Shown here: positions 1 through 6,994 of the stretch, in pieces
Layout of the letters: each line of letters begins with the position of its first letter
Numbering within the stretch: the first letter of the stretch is position 1
NCBI GenBank assembly: GCA_964448405.1
Contig: CAYUVW010000017.1
Coordinates: forward strand, 1 to 33,749
DNA from: DAORHV01 sp964448405
GTDB taxonomy: Bacteria; Patescibacteriota; Gracilibacteria; Peribacterales; Peribacteraceae
DNA length: 33,749 nucleotides
Direction of reading: 5' to 3'
The notes under the pieces: generated by a model
What the model was told of the DNA's origin: nothing
Databases searched by the model: none
The model's input: the letters and a program-made list of their open reading frames with translations, nothing else
Position numbers and translations under genes: made by a program

Positions 1-76
1 GGTCGCTGGTACCACTCACACGCTCTGTGAGCCAAAGGATCCTAGAACAACCCTGTACGGCACGCAACGCTTTCGG

Positions 77-82
77 TACAGT
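77..82 (+). promoter_or_regulatory. -10 box of purE (leaderless type)
   Basis: TACAGT lies 6 nt before the purE ATG at 89, so transcription would start at or next to the start codon. No convincing -35 box is visible. A small inverted repeat (CTCACA/TGTGAG, 15-31) lies further upstream and has no T-tract, so I do not call it a terminator. Confidence 0.45.
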
Positions 83-88
83 TTGACC

Positions 89-541
89 ATGCCATCTGTC
101 ACCTTCCTCCTCGGCTCCAAAGTGGATGTCGACTTCGCCCAAAAAATCGCCGACATGCTCAAGGAGTATGGCGTCGATTCGGAAATCATTGTCGCTTCGG
201 CCCACAAAGTGCCGGAATTGGTCGTGAAACACATCGACCGCCTGAATGCCCGCAAGGAGCCCACCGTGGTCATTACCTGCGTCGGCATGAGCAACGGTCT
301 GGCAGGTGTGGCCGCCGCCAGCCTGGTCCACCCGCTGGTGAACTGCCCCCCGTTCAAGGATTTAAACGACTACCTGGTGAACGTGCACAGCAGCCTCCAG
401 ATGCCGTCCGATGTGCCGGTCATGACCGTGCTGAACCCCAAGAACGCCGCTCTTTGCGCGCTCAAAATCTTGGGCGGCAGCGACCCCAAGATCCGCGAGA
501 AGGTCGCCGCACGCATCGCGAAAGTAAAGGCGGAGTACTAG
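89..541 (+). CDS. purE: AIR carboxylase PurE, class II type
   Basis: 150-residue PurE-fold protein that converts aminoimidazole ribonucleotide to its carboxylated form in purine synthesis. The signatures are those of class II PurE, as in the C-terminal domain of animal PAICS and in some bacteria, which uses CO2 directly: SAHK at 37-40 (class I has SAHR), GMSNGL at 66-71 (class I has GAAHLPG) and a CPP at 86-88. SSLQMPSDVP follows at about 101-110. A TTG two codons upstream is also in frame, but ATG 89 is chosen because a -10 box TACAGT ends 6 nt before it. No purK or purB lies nearby; purM is 15 kb away on the other strand. The next gene follows after 22 nt and is probably co-transcribed. Family assignment is firm; the class II call rests on motif reading. 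Confidence 0.9.
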   Translation: MPSVTFLLGSKVDVDFAQKIADMLKEYGVDSEIIVASAHKVPELVVKHIDRLNARKEPTVVITCVGMSNGLAGVAAASLVHPLVNCPPFKDLNDYLVNVHSSLQMPSDVPVMTVLNPKNAALCALKILGGSDPKIREKVAARIAKVKAEY

Positions 542-563
542 GACTTCGCCGGAGAGCCACCGC

Positions 564-1610
564 ATGATCAACCTCATTATCCTCATCGGGGCGTTCATCC
601 TTCTTTCGGGAACGATGTCGCTCATCGACGCCGCCATGCTCAGCGTGTCGCGCGCCGAAATCGAGGAGCTCGTTATTCGCAAGCTATGGGGAGCCGGCGC
701 ATTGAAGAAGCTGTCTCGTCATATGACGCGTGCAGTCATCGTTATCGTTATCTTCAGCAACTTAGTAAATATTCTCGGTCCGATCTTGGTGGGTGAAGCG
801 GCGATTCAACTGTTTGGAAACAACGTCATCGGTGCCATTACCGCCATTCTCACGTTCGCCACCATTCTGTTTTCGGAAATCATCCCCAAGTCGCTCGGTC
901 GTCACTACGCGCCTGGCATTGCTCGAACCGTAGCGCCTTTCCTCCTTGCGTTCGTCTACGCGCTCTTTCCCATCGTTCTTTTGTTGGAAGGCTTGGTCGG
1001 TCGGATGAAGGGCAGCGGTCGACGCGTCGTCGGTACCGAGGAGCAGATTCGTGCACTCACCCGCATCGGCCGCATGGCCGGACACATCCACGCCTACGAA
1101 GGCCACATCGTGCAGCGCGCATTCGTGCTGAACGATAAGACCGCCGGCGATGTCATGACGCCTGTCGAGGATGTGGTATTCGTGACGCATAAGGCCACCG
1201 TCCGCGAGGCGGCAGAACAAGTGTTCAAACACACGTATTCGCGATATCCGGTTGTTGGACGCGACGAGCACGACATCTTGGGCGTGGCCATGAGTCGCAA
1301 TATTCTCACCGCGTTGGCCGGAGGCAAAGATAACGTTCCGGTGACCGACATCATGACGCACTTGCAGAGCGTGGACATCGGCATGCGTGCCGACCAACTG
1401 TTGTTGTTTTTGCGCCGTAAGCGCACGCACATGGCCGTGGTGCAAAAAGAGCTGAAGACCGTCGGCTTGGTCACGCTGGAAGACGTGCTGGAGGAGCTGG
1501 TGGGGGAGATTGAAGACGAAGAGGACATCCGCCGGTACAACACCAAGGCTGCTATGAACGATTTGCTCGAGCACAAGCCGGTGACGAGGGGGCCGAAACA
1601 ACTCTCGTAA
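564..1610 (+). CDS. CNNM/CBS-pair membrane protein (HlyC/CorC family)
   Basis: 348 residues. The first ~170 form a DUF21/CNNM membrane domain: hydrophobic segments at about 1-22, 65-115 and 125-150, with the typical FSEIIPKSLGRHYA stretch at the end of the transmembrane core. A CBS-domain pair follows (about 190-320; VMTPVEDVVFV, YSRYPVVGRDEHDILGV, GLVTLEDVLEELVGEIEDE). The C-terminal CorC_HlyC domain of many homologues is absent; the protein ends about 25 residues after the acidic GEIEDEED motif. Family members are linked to Mg2+/Co2+ efflux or homeostasis, with adenosine nucleotides binding the CBS domains; the substrate here is unknown. ATG 564 is supported by a real SD (GGAGAG, 551-556, 7 nt spacing), unusual in this window. 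Its last codons and stop form one side of the structured repeat at 1602-1658. Confidence 0.88.
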   Translation: MINLIILIGAFILLSGTMSLIDAAMLSVSRAEIEELVIRKLWGAGALKKLSRHMTRAVIVIVIFSNLVNILGPILVGEAAIQLFGNNVIGAITAILTFATILFSEIIPKSLGRHYAPGIARTVAPFLLAFVYALFPIVLLLEGLVGRMKGSGRRVVGTEEQIRALTRIGRMAGHIHAYEGHIVQRAFVLNDKTAGDVMTPVEDVVFVTHKATVREAAEQVFKHTYSRYPVVGRDEHDILGVAMSRNILTALAGGKDNVPVTDIMTHLQSVDIGMRADQLLLFLRRKRTHMAVVQKELKTVGLVTLEDVLEELVGEIEDEEDIRRYNTKAAMNDLLEHKPVTRGPKQLS

Positions 1611-1658
1611 CCGGGACGTCGCGTCCCGGACGGCGACCCGAGGTCGCCGCTGCGAGAG
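1602..1658 (+). repeat. Three-stem structured repeat, copy 1
   Basis: An outer stem (1602-1609 with 1651-1658, 8 bp including one G·U) encloses two tandem hairpins: 1611-1618/1622-1629 (CCGGGACG, loop TCG, CGTCCCGG) and 1631-1638/1642-1649 (CGGCGACC, loop CGA, GGTCGCCG). The outer stem takes in the last codons and the TAA stop of the CNNM gene. A second copy at 29821-29878 has nearly identical hairpins and a different but still complementary outer stem. No T-tract follows, so it is not a plain intrinsic terminator. Confidence 0.85.
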
Positions 1659-1676
1659 CATGATGCGAAAATCTGG

Positions 1677-1682
1677 TAGAGT
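1677..1682 (+). promoter_or_regulatory. -10-like box of the UDG gene
   Basis: TAGAGT lies 8 nt before ATG 1691, matching the leaderless spacing seen at many genes here. No clear -35 is visible. Confidence 0.35.
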
Positions 1683-1690
1683 CTTAGCGC

Positions 1691-2254
1691 ATGGAAATGA
1701 CGCTGGAAATCCTTCGCGAGAAGCTCTCTGCCTGGAAAGGCTGCGAGTTGGCCAAGAATGCCAACCCGGTGCTGGGCGAGGGGAATCCGAAGGCGACCAT
1801 CATGTTCATTGGCGAAGCTCCCGGCCAGAAAGAAGATGAGCTCAAGCGGCCGTTCGTGGGTGCGTCCGGCAATTTCTTAAACGAACTGCTCGGCACCATC
1901 GGACTCAAGCGCGAAGACGTGTACATCAGCAACGTGGTGAAGTATCGCCCGCCGGAGAACCGCGATCCCACGCCGGAAGAAAAAGAGCAGTGCATGCCGT
2001 GGCTCCAGCTGGAAATCGCCATCATCAAACCGCGGGTCATCTGTACGCTGGGACGTCATTCCATGGCCCACTTCGTCGCCAACCGCACCATTTCCCAGGC
2101 GCATGGCAAGGCGTTCAAGCTCAGTGATTCGCTTACGATTTTCCCCATCTATCACCCTGCTGCGGCGCTCCATAACGGCAATTTACGCGAAAGTCTGTAC
2201 GCCGATTTCCGTGCGCTAGGGGAATTTTTGAAGCAGGAGGGGATCAAGGCGTGA
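1691..2254 (+). CDS. Family 4 (type 4) uracil-DNA glycosylase-like protein with altered Fe-S ligands
   Basis: 187 residues. Motif A is GEAPGQKED at 41-49 followed by RPFVGASG, then PENRDPTPEE at 88-97, and motif B HPAAAL at 155-160. These place it in the family 4 UDG group, which removes uracil from DNA in base excision repair. Family 4 enzymes bind a [4Fe-4S] cluster through four cysteines: an N-terminal CxxC, a Cys in the KCRPP segment and a Cys about 16 residues later. Here only Cys18 and Cys101 remain; the first position is Trp15 and the third is Tyr85 (VVKYRPP). A cluster bound in the usual way is therefore unlikely. Start: ATG 1691, 8 nt after TAGAGT; ATG 1697 is an alternative. The gene ends in TGA. 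Confidence 0.85.
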   Translation: MEMTLEILREKLSAWKGCELAKNANPVLGEGNPKATIMFIGEAPGQKEDELKRPFVGASGNFLNELLGTIGLKREDVYISNVVKYRPPENRDPTPEEKEQCMPWLQLEIAIIKPRVICTLGRHSMAHFVANRTISQAHGKAFKLSDSLTIFPIYHPAAALHNGNLRESLYADFRALGEFLKQEGIKA

Positions 2255-2273
2255 AATTTTCCATCGGAATCTT

Positions 2274-2282
2274 TGCTATCAT
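2274..2282 (+). promoter_or_regulatory. Extended -10 promoter of the small membrane protein gene
   Basis: TGCTATCAT is an extended -10 element (TGn plus TATCAT, 2277-2282) that ends 7 nt before ATG 2290. It favours that ATG over the upstream in-frame GTG at 2251. Confidence 0.5.
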
Positions 2283-2289
2283 CCATCCG

Positions 2290-2652
2290 ATGAAGCCACT
2301 TCTTCTTCGCATCGCGATTGCGGCACTTCTTTCGGTGGCATCTTTAATGGTGATTCTGTTTCGCGTCAGTCCTCTTACGGCGCCCAACATCGCGCTACCG
2401 TTCTTCTTCGCCACATTGTTTCTGTCGGTATCCAGCGTTTCCACGCTGCTGTGCTATGGGTTTTGGGCAACGGTGTCCGTGGAAGGTTTGGATGCCGGTA
2501 AGAAAATCACCATTTCGTTGCGCGAAGGAATTTTCGTTGCCTGCGCCGCCGTTCTTGCGTTCATCTTTCTCTTGCTTGGCATTCTCACCTGGTGGATCGG
2601 ATTGCTGATTTTCAGCGTGTTCCTCTTGGTGGAGTTGGCGCTGCATTCGTAG
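2290..2652 (+). CDS. Small polytopic membrane protein, function unknown
   Basis: 120 residues, mostly hydrophobic. I see about four membrane segments: near 5-25 (LRIAIAALLSVASLMVILF), 32-58, 80-98 (FVACAAVLAFIFLLLGIL) and 99-117 (WWIGLLIFSVFLLVELAL). A short hydrophilic loop (VEGLDAGKKITISLREG) separates the second and third segments. I do not recognise the family. The gene lies 35 nt after the UDG gene and has its own extended -10 box, so it can be expressed separately. Two positions could serve as start; ATG 2290 fits the leaderless pattern of this genome. Confidence 0.65.
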   Translation: MKPLLLRIAIAALLSVASLMVILFRVSPLTAPNIALPFFFATLFLSVSSVSTLLCYGFWATVSVEGLDAGKKITISLREGIFVACAAVLAFIFLLLGILTWWIGLLIFSVFLLVELALHS

Positions 2653-2655
2653 GGG

Positions 2656-2673
2656 GGGACTCCAAGGAGTCCC
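2656..2673 (+). other. Perfect 8-bp inverted repeat (GGGACTCC/GGAGTCCC)
   Basis: The two arms are separated by only AA, so a real hairpin would use 7 bp and a 4-nt loop. It follows the membrane protein gene by 3 nt and lies upstream of the pheS promoter. A T-rich stretch comes 8 nt later (GTTTTGCTTTT), so it may work as a weak terminator for the upstream gene. Confidence 0.45.
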
Positions 2674-2689
2674 GGCCAGCGTTTTGCTT

Positions 2690-2718
2690 TTGGCATCGCA
2701 GAGCTTCATCAGTACACT
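2690..2718 (+). promoter_or_regulatory. pheS promoter, TTGGCA-17-TACACT
   Basis: -35 TTGGCA (2690-2695), 17-bp spacer, -10 TACACT (2713-2718), then 6 nt to the ATG at 2725. One of the clearest sigma-70-type promoters here and a good example of the leaderless spacing. Confidence 0.7.
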
Positions 2719-2724
2719 TGGCGC

Positions 2725-3741
2725 ATGTCCGTTGCCCCTCTTCCTTCGCCGTGGGATTCCTACGTGGAGCGCATCCGCGCCGCCGCCGACGTACCCGCGC
2801 TCGATGCACTCGAACAAGAGATGTTCGGCCGCAAGGCCGGCGCCCTGACGCTCGCCATGAAGGAGATGAGCACCAAGTCGCCGGAGGAACGGAAGGCTCT
2901 GGGCCAGACATTCAATACCGTCAAAATCACCATCACTGCCGAACTGGACGTTCGCCGCCAGTCGCTGACGTCTGCAGCGTTGGGTAATTTGGCCAACACG
3001 GACGCACTCGACCTGACGCTGGATTTACCGTCGACGGAACGTGGGCATGCGCACCCCATTCACGCGTACATCCGTCGTGCCGAAGAGGTTTTCGGTCGCA
3101 TGGGCTTCGACGTTGCGTCGGGTCCCGAAATCGAAACCGAGGAGTACAACTTCAACATGTTGAATATCCCGGCCACGCATCCGGCTCGCGATAACCAGGA
3201 TACGTTCTGGATCAACAGCCTGGACCGTACCGTGTTGCGCACGCACACCTCGCCGGTGCAGGTGCGCTACATGCTCAAGCACAAAGCGCCGTTCCGCATG
3301 ATCTGCGCCGGCAAAGTGTTCCGCAAAGACGAAGACGCCACGCACTCGCCCATGTTCCACCAGATCGAAGGTCTGATGATCGGCAAGGACGTATCACTCG
3401 CCAATATGAAGGGCGTCATGGAGACCGCCGTGCGCGAACTTGTGGATCCCAACGTGGATTTCCGCTGGCGTACCGGCTACTTCCCGTTCGTCGAACCCGG
3501 CTTGGAAATGGACCTGCGCTGGCGCGGCGACGAATCCAAGAGCCGCGAAGGTCGCTGGCTGGAGGTCGTGGGCTGCGGCATGGTGCATCCCCAAGTGCTG
3601 AAGAACGTCGGCATCGATCCCGACGAGTGGCAGGGCTTCGCGTTCGGTTTCGGCGTGGAGCGCATGGTCATGATTCGTCACCAAATCCCGGACATCCGCT
3701 TGTTCTACCAAGGTGACCGGAGGTTTTTGAGGCAGTTTTAG
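2725..3741 (+). CDS. pheS: Phenylalanine-tRNA ligase alpha subunit
   Basis: 338 residues, the usual length. An N-terminal coiled-coil tRNA-binding region covers about 1-90; the class II aminoacyl-tRNA synthetase core follows. Motif 2 is FRMICAGKVFRKDEDATHSP with FHQIEGLMIG, and motif 3 is GFGVERMVMIRHQIPDIR near the C-terminus. It charges tRNA-Phe as an alpha2-beta2 enzyme with PheT. The usual downstream pheT is missing; pheS is followed by a 192-nt gap and convergent genes. The ATG at 2725 follows a strong promoter with 6 nt between -10 and start. Confidence 0.95.
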   Translation: MSVAPLPSPWDSYVERIRAAADVPALDALEQEMFGRKAGALTLAMKEMSTKSPEERKALGQTFNTVKITITAELDVRRQSLTSAALGNLANTDALDLTLDLPSTERGHAHPIHAYIRRAEEVFGRMGFDVASGPEIETEEYNFNMLNIPATHPARDNQDTFWINSLDRTVLRTHTSPVQVRYMLKHKAPFRMICAGKVFRKDEDATHSPMFHQIEGLMIGKDVSLANMKGVMETAVRELVDPNVDFRWRTGYFPFVEPGLEMDLRWRGDESKSREGRWLEVVGCGMVHPQVLKNVGIDPDEWQGFAFGFGVERMVMIRHQIPDIRLFYQGDRRFLRQF

Positions 3742-3745
3742 AGCC

Positions 3746-3813
3746 GAGTTGAACGCTGAACGTTGAGAGTAACGCGGTCGCTGATCGCGAAGCCTGTTTT
3801 CAACTTTCAACTC
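3746..3813. repeat. Inverted repeat with nested hairpin downstream of pheS
   Basis: GAGTTGAA (3746-3753) pairs with TTCAACTC (3806-3813). Inside is CGCGGTC (3773-3779) pairing with GATCGCG (3783-3789), with one G·U. The left arm reads AGTTGAACGCTGAACG, much like the left arm of the longer inverted repeat at 16062-16156 (CAGTTGAAAGCTGAA), so the two may be one dispersed family. The rest of the gap to 3933 is unusually AT-rich (about 3880-3930) with no gene. Confidence 0.5.
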
Positions 3814-3933
3814 TTCGCTTTCATCTCTTTTTAATCTCCGTCGTAGTCTTCAAAGTGTTCGTTTCCCATGGCAATTGAGGAGGTTGATATTTATATTATT
3901 ATATACTATTTTTAGTACTATGTCTACTATTCG

Positions 3934-5262
3934 TTAGTTGAGCTCCTGCAGTGCCGCCTTGAGCATCGGCGCTTCCAGAAGAGAGAAGTCCGCATTCGAT
4001 TCCATGGCTTGCTTGAACAGTTGTTTGGCTTCGGTCAGGCGACCGAGCTGCTTGCGGATCATGCCTGCATGAAACAGGATTGCGGCGTCCTGCGAGCCGG
4101 TCGACAGCGCTTTGTCGGCGTATGCTTGGGCTTCGGCGTACAGCTCGTTCTTGTACAACGTCCAGGCCAGTGTGTCGGCGGCGTAGATGGTCGGTCGGTC
4201 TGCGTACACGGAGCGGGCGCGTTCCACATTGGCCTTCAGGTTGCGGTTACGCTCAGTCAAAAAACGTGCGCGTTCCAGCTCTACGTTGGTGCCGCTCTGC
4301 GCAATACGCTCGTAGCCGATTTCCACCAACGTGTAGTACGCACCGGCTTTGTCGGCATTGCCGGAGACAGCCTCAATATCGCCAAGCAGTGCCGCATATT
4401 CCGGCAGGGCGAGCGCATCCACGGCTTTCTTGGCGTAGTCCTTGGCTGCCGCAGTATTGCCGCGGGCCATTTCTATTTTCGCCAGCCCAGCCAGTGCGGG
4501 CGCGAAATTCGGATACGCTTTCAGCGCTTCGTTGTTGTACAGCTCGGCTTGCGCACGGTACTTGCCGAAGGAAAGGCGTGCCAACTCAGCCAGTCCCCAG
4601 GCGGTGTTTTCGGCATTGCCCGTGGAATCGACCAGTGCGTTTTCCATCATTTCGATCGCCCCTTTCGTGTCGCCGGTAATTTCCCGTACATACGCGATGC
4701 GCGTGAGTGCGTTGTAGTCCGGCCGTAAGTCGGACATTCGTTGCAGCGTCGTAATGGCGTCGTCATACATGCCCAGTTCGACTTGTGCGTCGGTGAGCAG
4801 TCCGTAGTACCGCGATACCTCCGGGTGTTCGGTTGTCAGCTGGGTGCCTATGCGCAGGGCAGTCGGAAAATCATGGCGCCCTGCCGCAATGGTGCCGCGC
4901 AAAAAATCGATATCGGCATTGGTACGATCCACGTCTTCCAGGTGCTTCAGCAGCGCTTCGATGCGTTCATAGAACGCGGTGTCGGCGTTCTCGCGGATTG
5001 CCTGCAAGTACAGTCCCGACAACCGGAAAATGGCTTTGCTGTCGTTTGGAGTCTTGCGGACGGCATCTTGCGCTTCCAGAATCATGCGTTGCGTGGCAGG
5101 CGAAATTCCTTGCGGTTCATCCTGCATGAACGTGTCGGCGGGAATCCCGGCCGGACCACGATAGAACAAGTTGCTTCCGGCAACAATGAGTACGAACGCC
5201 ACAAGAGGGGTGACGATTGTCGCCACCCCTCGTGCAGATGATTTGGTCGGAGAAATGTTCAT
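3934..5262 (-). CDS. Membrane-anchored TPR-repeat protein
   Basis: 442 residues. One membrane anchor lies near residues 13-34 (VATIVTPLVAFVLIVAGSNL), so the rest probably faces outside the membrane. From about residue 58 to the end there is an array of degenerate tetratricopeptide repeats, for example DDAITTLQRMSDLRPDYNAL, PAAAKDYAKKAVDALALPEY-like units and EAKQLFKQAMESNADF. Such arrays bind protein partners. It starts 7 nt after the stop of the DUF4331 gene, so the two form an operon and likely act together, perhaps as an exported DUF4331 protein with a TPR scaffold. No SD precedes it; translation is probably coupled. Its own function cannot be named. Confidence 0.8.
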   Translation of the reverse strand: MNISPTKSSARGVATIVTPLVAFVLIVAGSNLFYRGPAGIPADTFMQDEPQGISPATQRMILEAQDAVRKTPNDSKAIFRLSGLYLQAIRENADTAFYERIEALLKHLEDVDRTNADIDFLRGTIAAGRHDFPTALRIGTQLTTEHPEVSRYYGLLTDAQVELGMYDDAITTLQRMSDLRPDYNALTRIAYVREITGDTKGAIEMMENALVDSTGNAENTAWGLAELARLSFGKYRAQAELYNNEALKAYPNFAPALAGLAKIEMARGNTAAAKDYAKKAVDALALPEYAALLGDIEAVSGNADKAGAYYTLVEIGYERIAQSGTNVELERARFLTERNRNLKANVERARSVYADRPTIYAADTLAWTLYKNELYAEAQAYADKALSTGSQDAAILFHAGMIRKQLGRLTEAKQLFKQAMESNADFSLLEAPMLKAALQELN

Positions 5263-5269
5263 GTCGGAA

Positions 5270-6625
5270 TTACTTCGTGCTCATGTGCGGAGCCGCCATG
5301 TACGGGAAGTTCGTCATGAACTGTACATCGTTGGCGTTCACGCCGTCACCCAGTTTCTCGTCGACCTTGTAACCGTCGACGAGCTTGCCGGCGACTGCCT
5401 GAATGGCGATGTCGGTGACGTCATCGGTCAAGCGACGGCCGTTCGGGAAACCGGCGGTGTCGCCACCGAATACACCCAAGCGGTTCGGGGTGGCTGCTGG
5501 AGCAATGGACGTGTTCAGGCGGAGCATTTCCGCTGCACGAACGTCCTTGGGCTGATTCAGGCCCGGAACACCGGTCAAGAATACGGTGACCAGATCGGTG
5601 CGGTTCTCGGTCGGCGCCTTCAGGCCGAGCACGGCGCCGAACAAGCTGGCCAACTCCGGCTTCAGCACCACGTCGGCGTATGGCTTGGTGTCTGCATCGG
5701 CATGCGGGTGAGAAGCGTTGAAGTAGTCCTTATACGCAAGCGGGACAACGACTTCGTTCACCAGCGGCATACCCAAGCGCGAGACCTGGGTGAGCTTGCC
5801 GCCCATGGCGGTCACGCCTGCACCGCGGATAACGCTGCGCTGCCAGCGGTACGTTGCACCCCATACACCCACGACCGGGTCGGTCTTGCTGACGATAGAC
5901 GAGACTGGGAGTTCGAAGACGATCGACTGTACGTTGGCACCTTTCAGCGAGTCGAATCCGGCGCCCAGGTTCAACAAGTCGAAGACGTTCAAGTCCACGA
6001 AGAACGAGTCGTCGCGCGGTCCGGCGAAGAACTTGCCCTTGCTGCCTGCGTCCGAGATCGCTTCCTTGGCAAGCTTGGCATAGTCGGGCTGGCTCTTGCC
6101 GCCGATGACCGGCGTTGCCACCGTGCCCGTAGCCACGATGTTCTTGGCGTTCCATTGGCTGGTTGCGCCGGTGAATTTGCCGGCGATCTTGTACGCGGTC
6201 CACGTCTGAATGACGTTGGCGTCGGAGAGCGTGGAGATCGGCTTGGTGTTGAACAGGAACGTTGCGCCGTTCTTTACTTTCGTCTGGAATTGGAATGCGT
6301 ACGTCACGTCTTCCATGGCGTCACCGTTGGTGTCGATGTGGAAGGCGTATACGACTCCGTCTCCGAAGCGGTAGTAGTTCGGACCGGCTCCTGCTCCGCT
6401 GAGCGGGTAGTAGTTTCCGGCGAGCACCAAGGTGTCCTTGGTAGACATCCAGGCGTAGAGATCGGTCTGGTCGGCGGCCGGATCTTGGCTGATCATCGGG
6501 GCTTCGCGGTGAGACGAGGCGAGGCCTTTGGATGTGCCGAGAAAGAGAGCTGCACAAAGAGACAGGGCGAGCACAAACGCGGCGATGCCGGTTGTGCGCA
6601 CCAAGCGAGATGACGCAACGGTCAT
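5270..6625 (-). CDS. Exported DUF4331 family protein
   Basis: 451 residues. The N-terminus is a signal peptide (Arg-rich start, hydrophobic 13-31, likely cleavage near GLAS). The segment ASSHREAPMISQDPAADQTD at about 36-55 is the hallmark of DUF4331, followed by DLYAW. Further family blocks are the FGDGVVYAFHIDTNGDAMED region and the C-terminal NRLGVFGGDTAGFPNGRRLT. The family has no established biochemical role; members are secreted beta-rich proteins. Followed 7 nt later by the TPR gene on the same strand. The 24 nt before the ATG are pyrimidine-rich (CCCTTTCTTTTTTCCCC) without SD. I found no convincing promoter. Confidence 0.88.
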   Translation of the reverse strand: MTVASSRLVRTTGIAAFVLALSLCAALFLGTSKGLASSHREAPMISQDPAADQTDLYAWMSTKDTLVLAGNYYPLSGAGAGPNYYRFGDGVVYAFHIDTNGDAMEDVTYAFQFQTKVKNGATFLFNTKPISTLSDANVIQTWTAYKIAGKFTGATSQWNAKNIVATGTVATPVIGGKSQPDYAKLAKEAISDAGSKGKFFAGPRDDSFFVDLNVFDLLNLGAGFDSLKGANVQSIVFELPVSSIVSKTDPVVGVWGATYRWQRSVIRGAGVTAMGGKLTQVSRLGMPLVNEVVVPLAYKDYFNASHPHADADTKPYADVVLKPELASLFGAVLGLKAPTENRTDLVTVFLTGVPGLNQPKDVRAAEMLRLNTSIAPAATPNRLGVFGGDTAGFPNGRRLTDDVTDIAIQAVAGKLVDGYKVDEKLGDGVNANDVQFMTNFPYMAAPHMSTK

Positions 6626-6994
6626 AGGGTGTGGGGAAAAAAGAAAGGGATGAACGTGACGCTACGGCCTTCATTTCGTGCAAGCAATCACACTGCGGCA
6701 AAATTCACTCGACAGGCGAAAGCGGAGCAGATGTGGTGTTTCCACACGTTGTTTACGCCGTTTTTTTGCAAAAAATGCGAGTTCTTTCTCCAGTGCAGAT
6801 TTTTGACCAAAAAATTGAGAATTACTTCATCTGTTAGCCAGAAGTCATATGTTGACTAAACTTTACAATTCTTGTATGGTATTGCGCTTGCATCAGACCA
6901 ATTCCCGAGTGGGAACGTCTTGAGTCAAGGAAAACCGTTCCTTTGGTACATCGGCTATTGAAAATCCGACTATCGAAGGACTTGGAGTCTAAAC
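6626..6994. other. Divergent intergenic region with 5' leader of the LEDRLTPV protein
   Basis: A 369-nt gap between divergent genes. It is AT-richer than the genes. It holds a hairpin TGTGG/CCACA (6732-6746), a 14-nt palindrome TTTTTTGCAAAAAA (6762-6775), a strong plus-strand promoter (6852-6880) and a ~107-nt leader with two hairpins: TTCCC/GGGAA (6902-6915) and AAGGAA/TTCCTT (6927-6943). No tRNA or further gene is seen. Confidence 0.6.
6852..6880 (+). promoter_or_regulatory. Promoter TTGACT-17-TATGGT for the exported protein gene
   Basis: -35 TTGACT (6852-6857), 17-bp spacer, -10 TATGGT (6875-6880). Transcription from about 6887 would give a leader of roughly 107 nt containing two small hairpins, ending in an SD (GGAG, 6984-6987). 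This is not a leaderless gene. Confidence 0.65.

Noticed and set aside
5171..6613. 480-codon plus-strand frame opposite DUF4331
   Set aside because: It is antisense to a clear DUF4331 gene with signal peptide and has no domain; frames of this kind are common opposite GC-rich genes.
6762..6775. TTTTTTGCAAAAAA palindrome as terminator
   Set aside because: It lies between divergent genes, has no GC stem and no transcript to end there; noted only as intergenic content.
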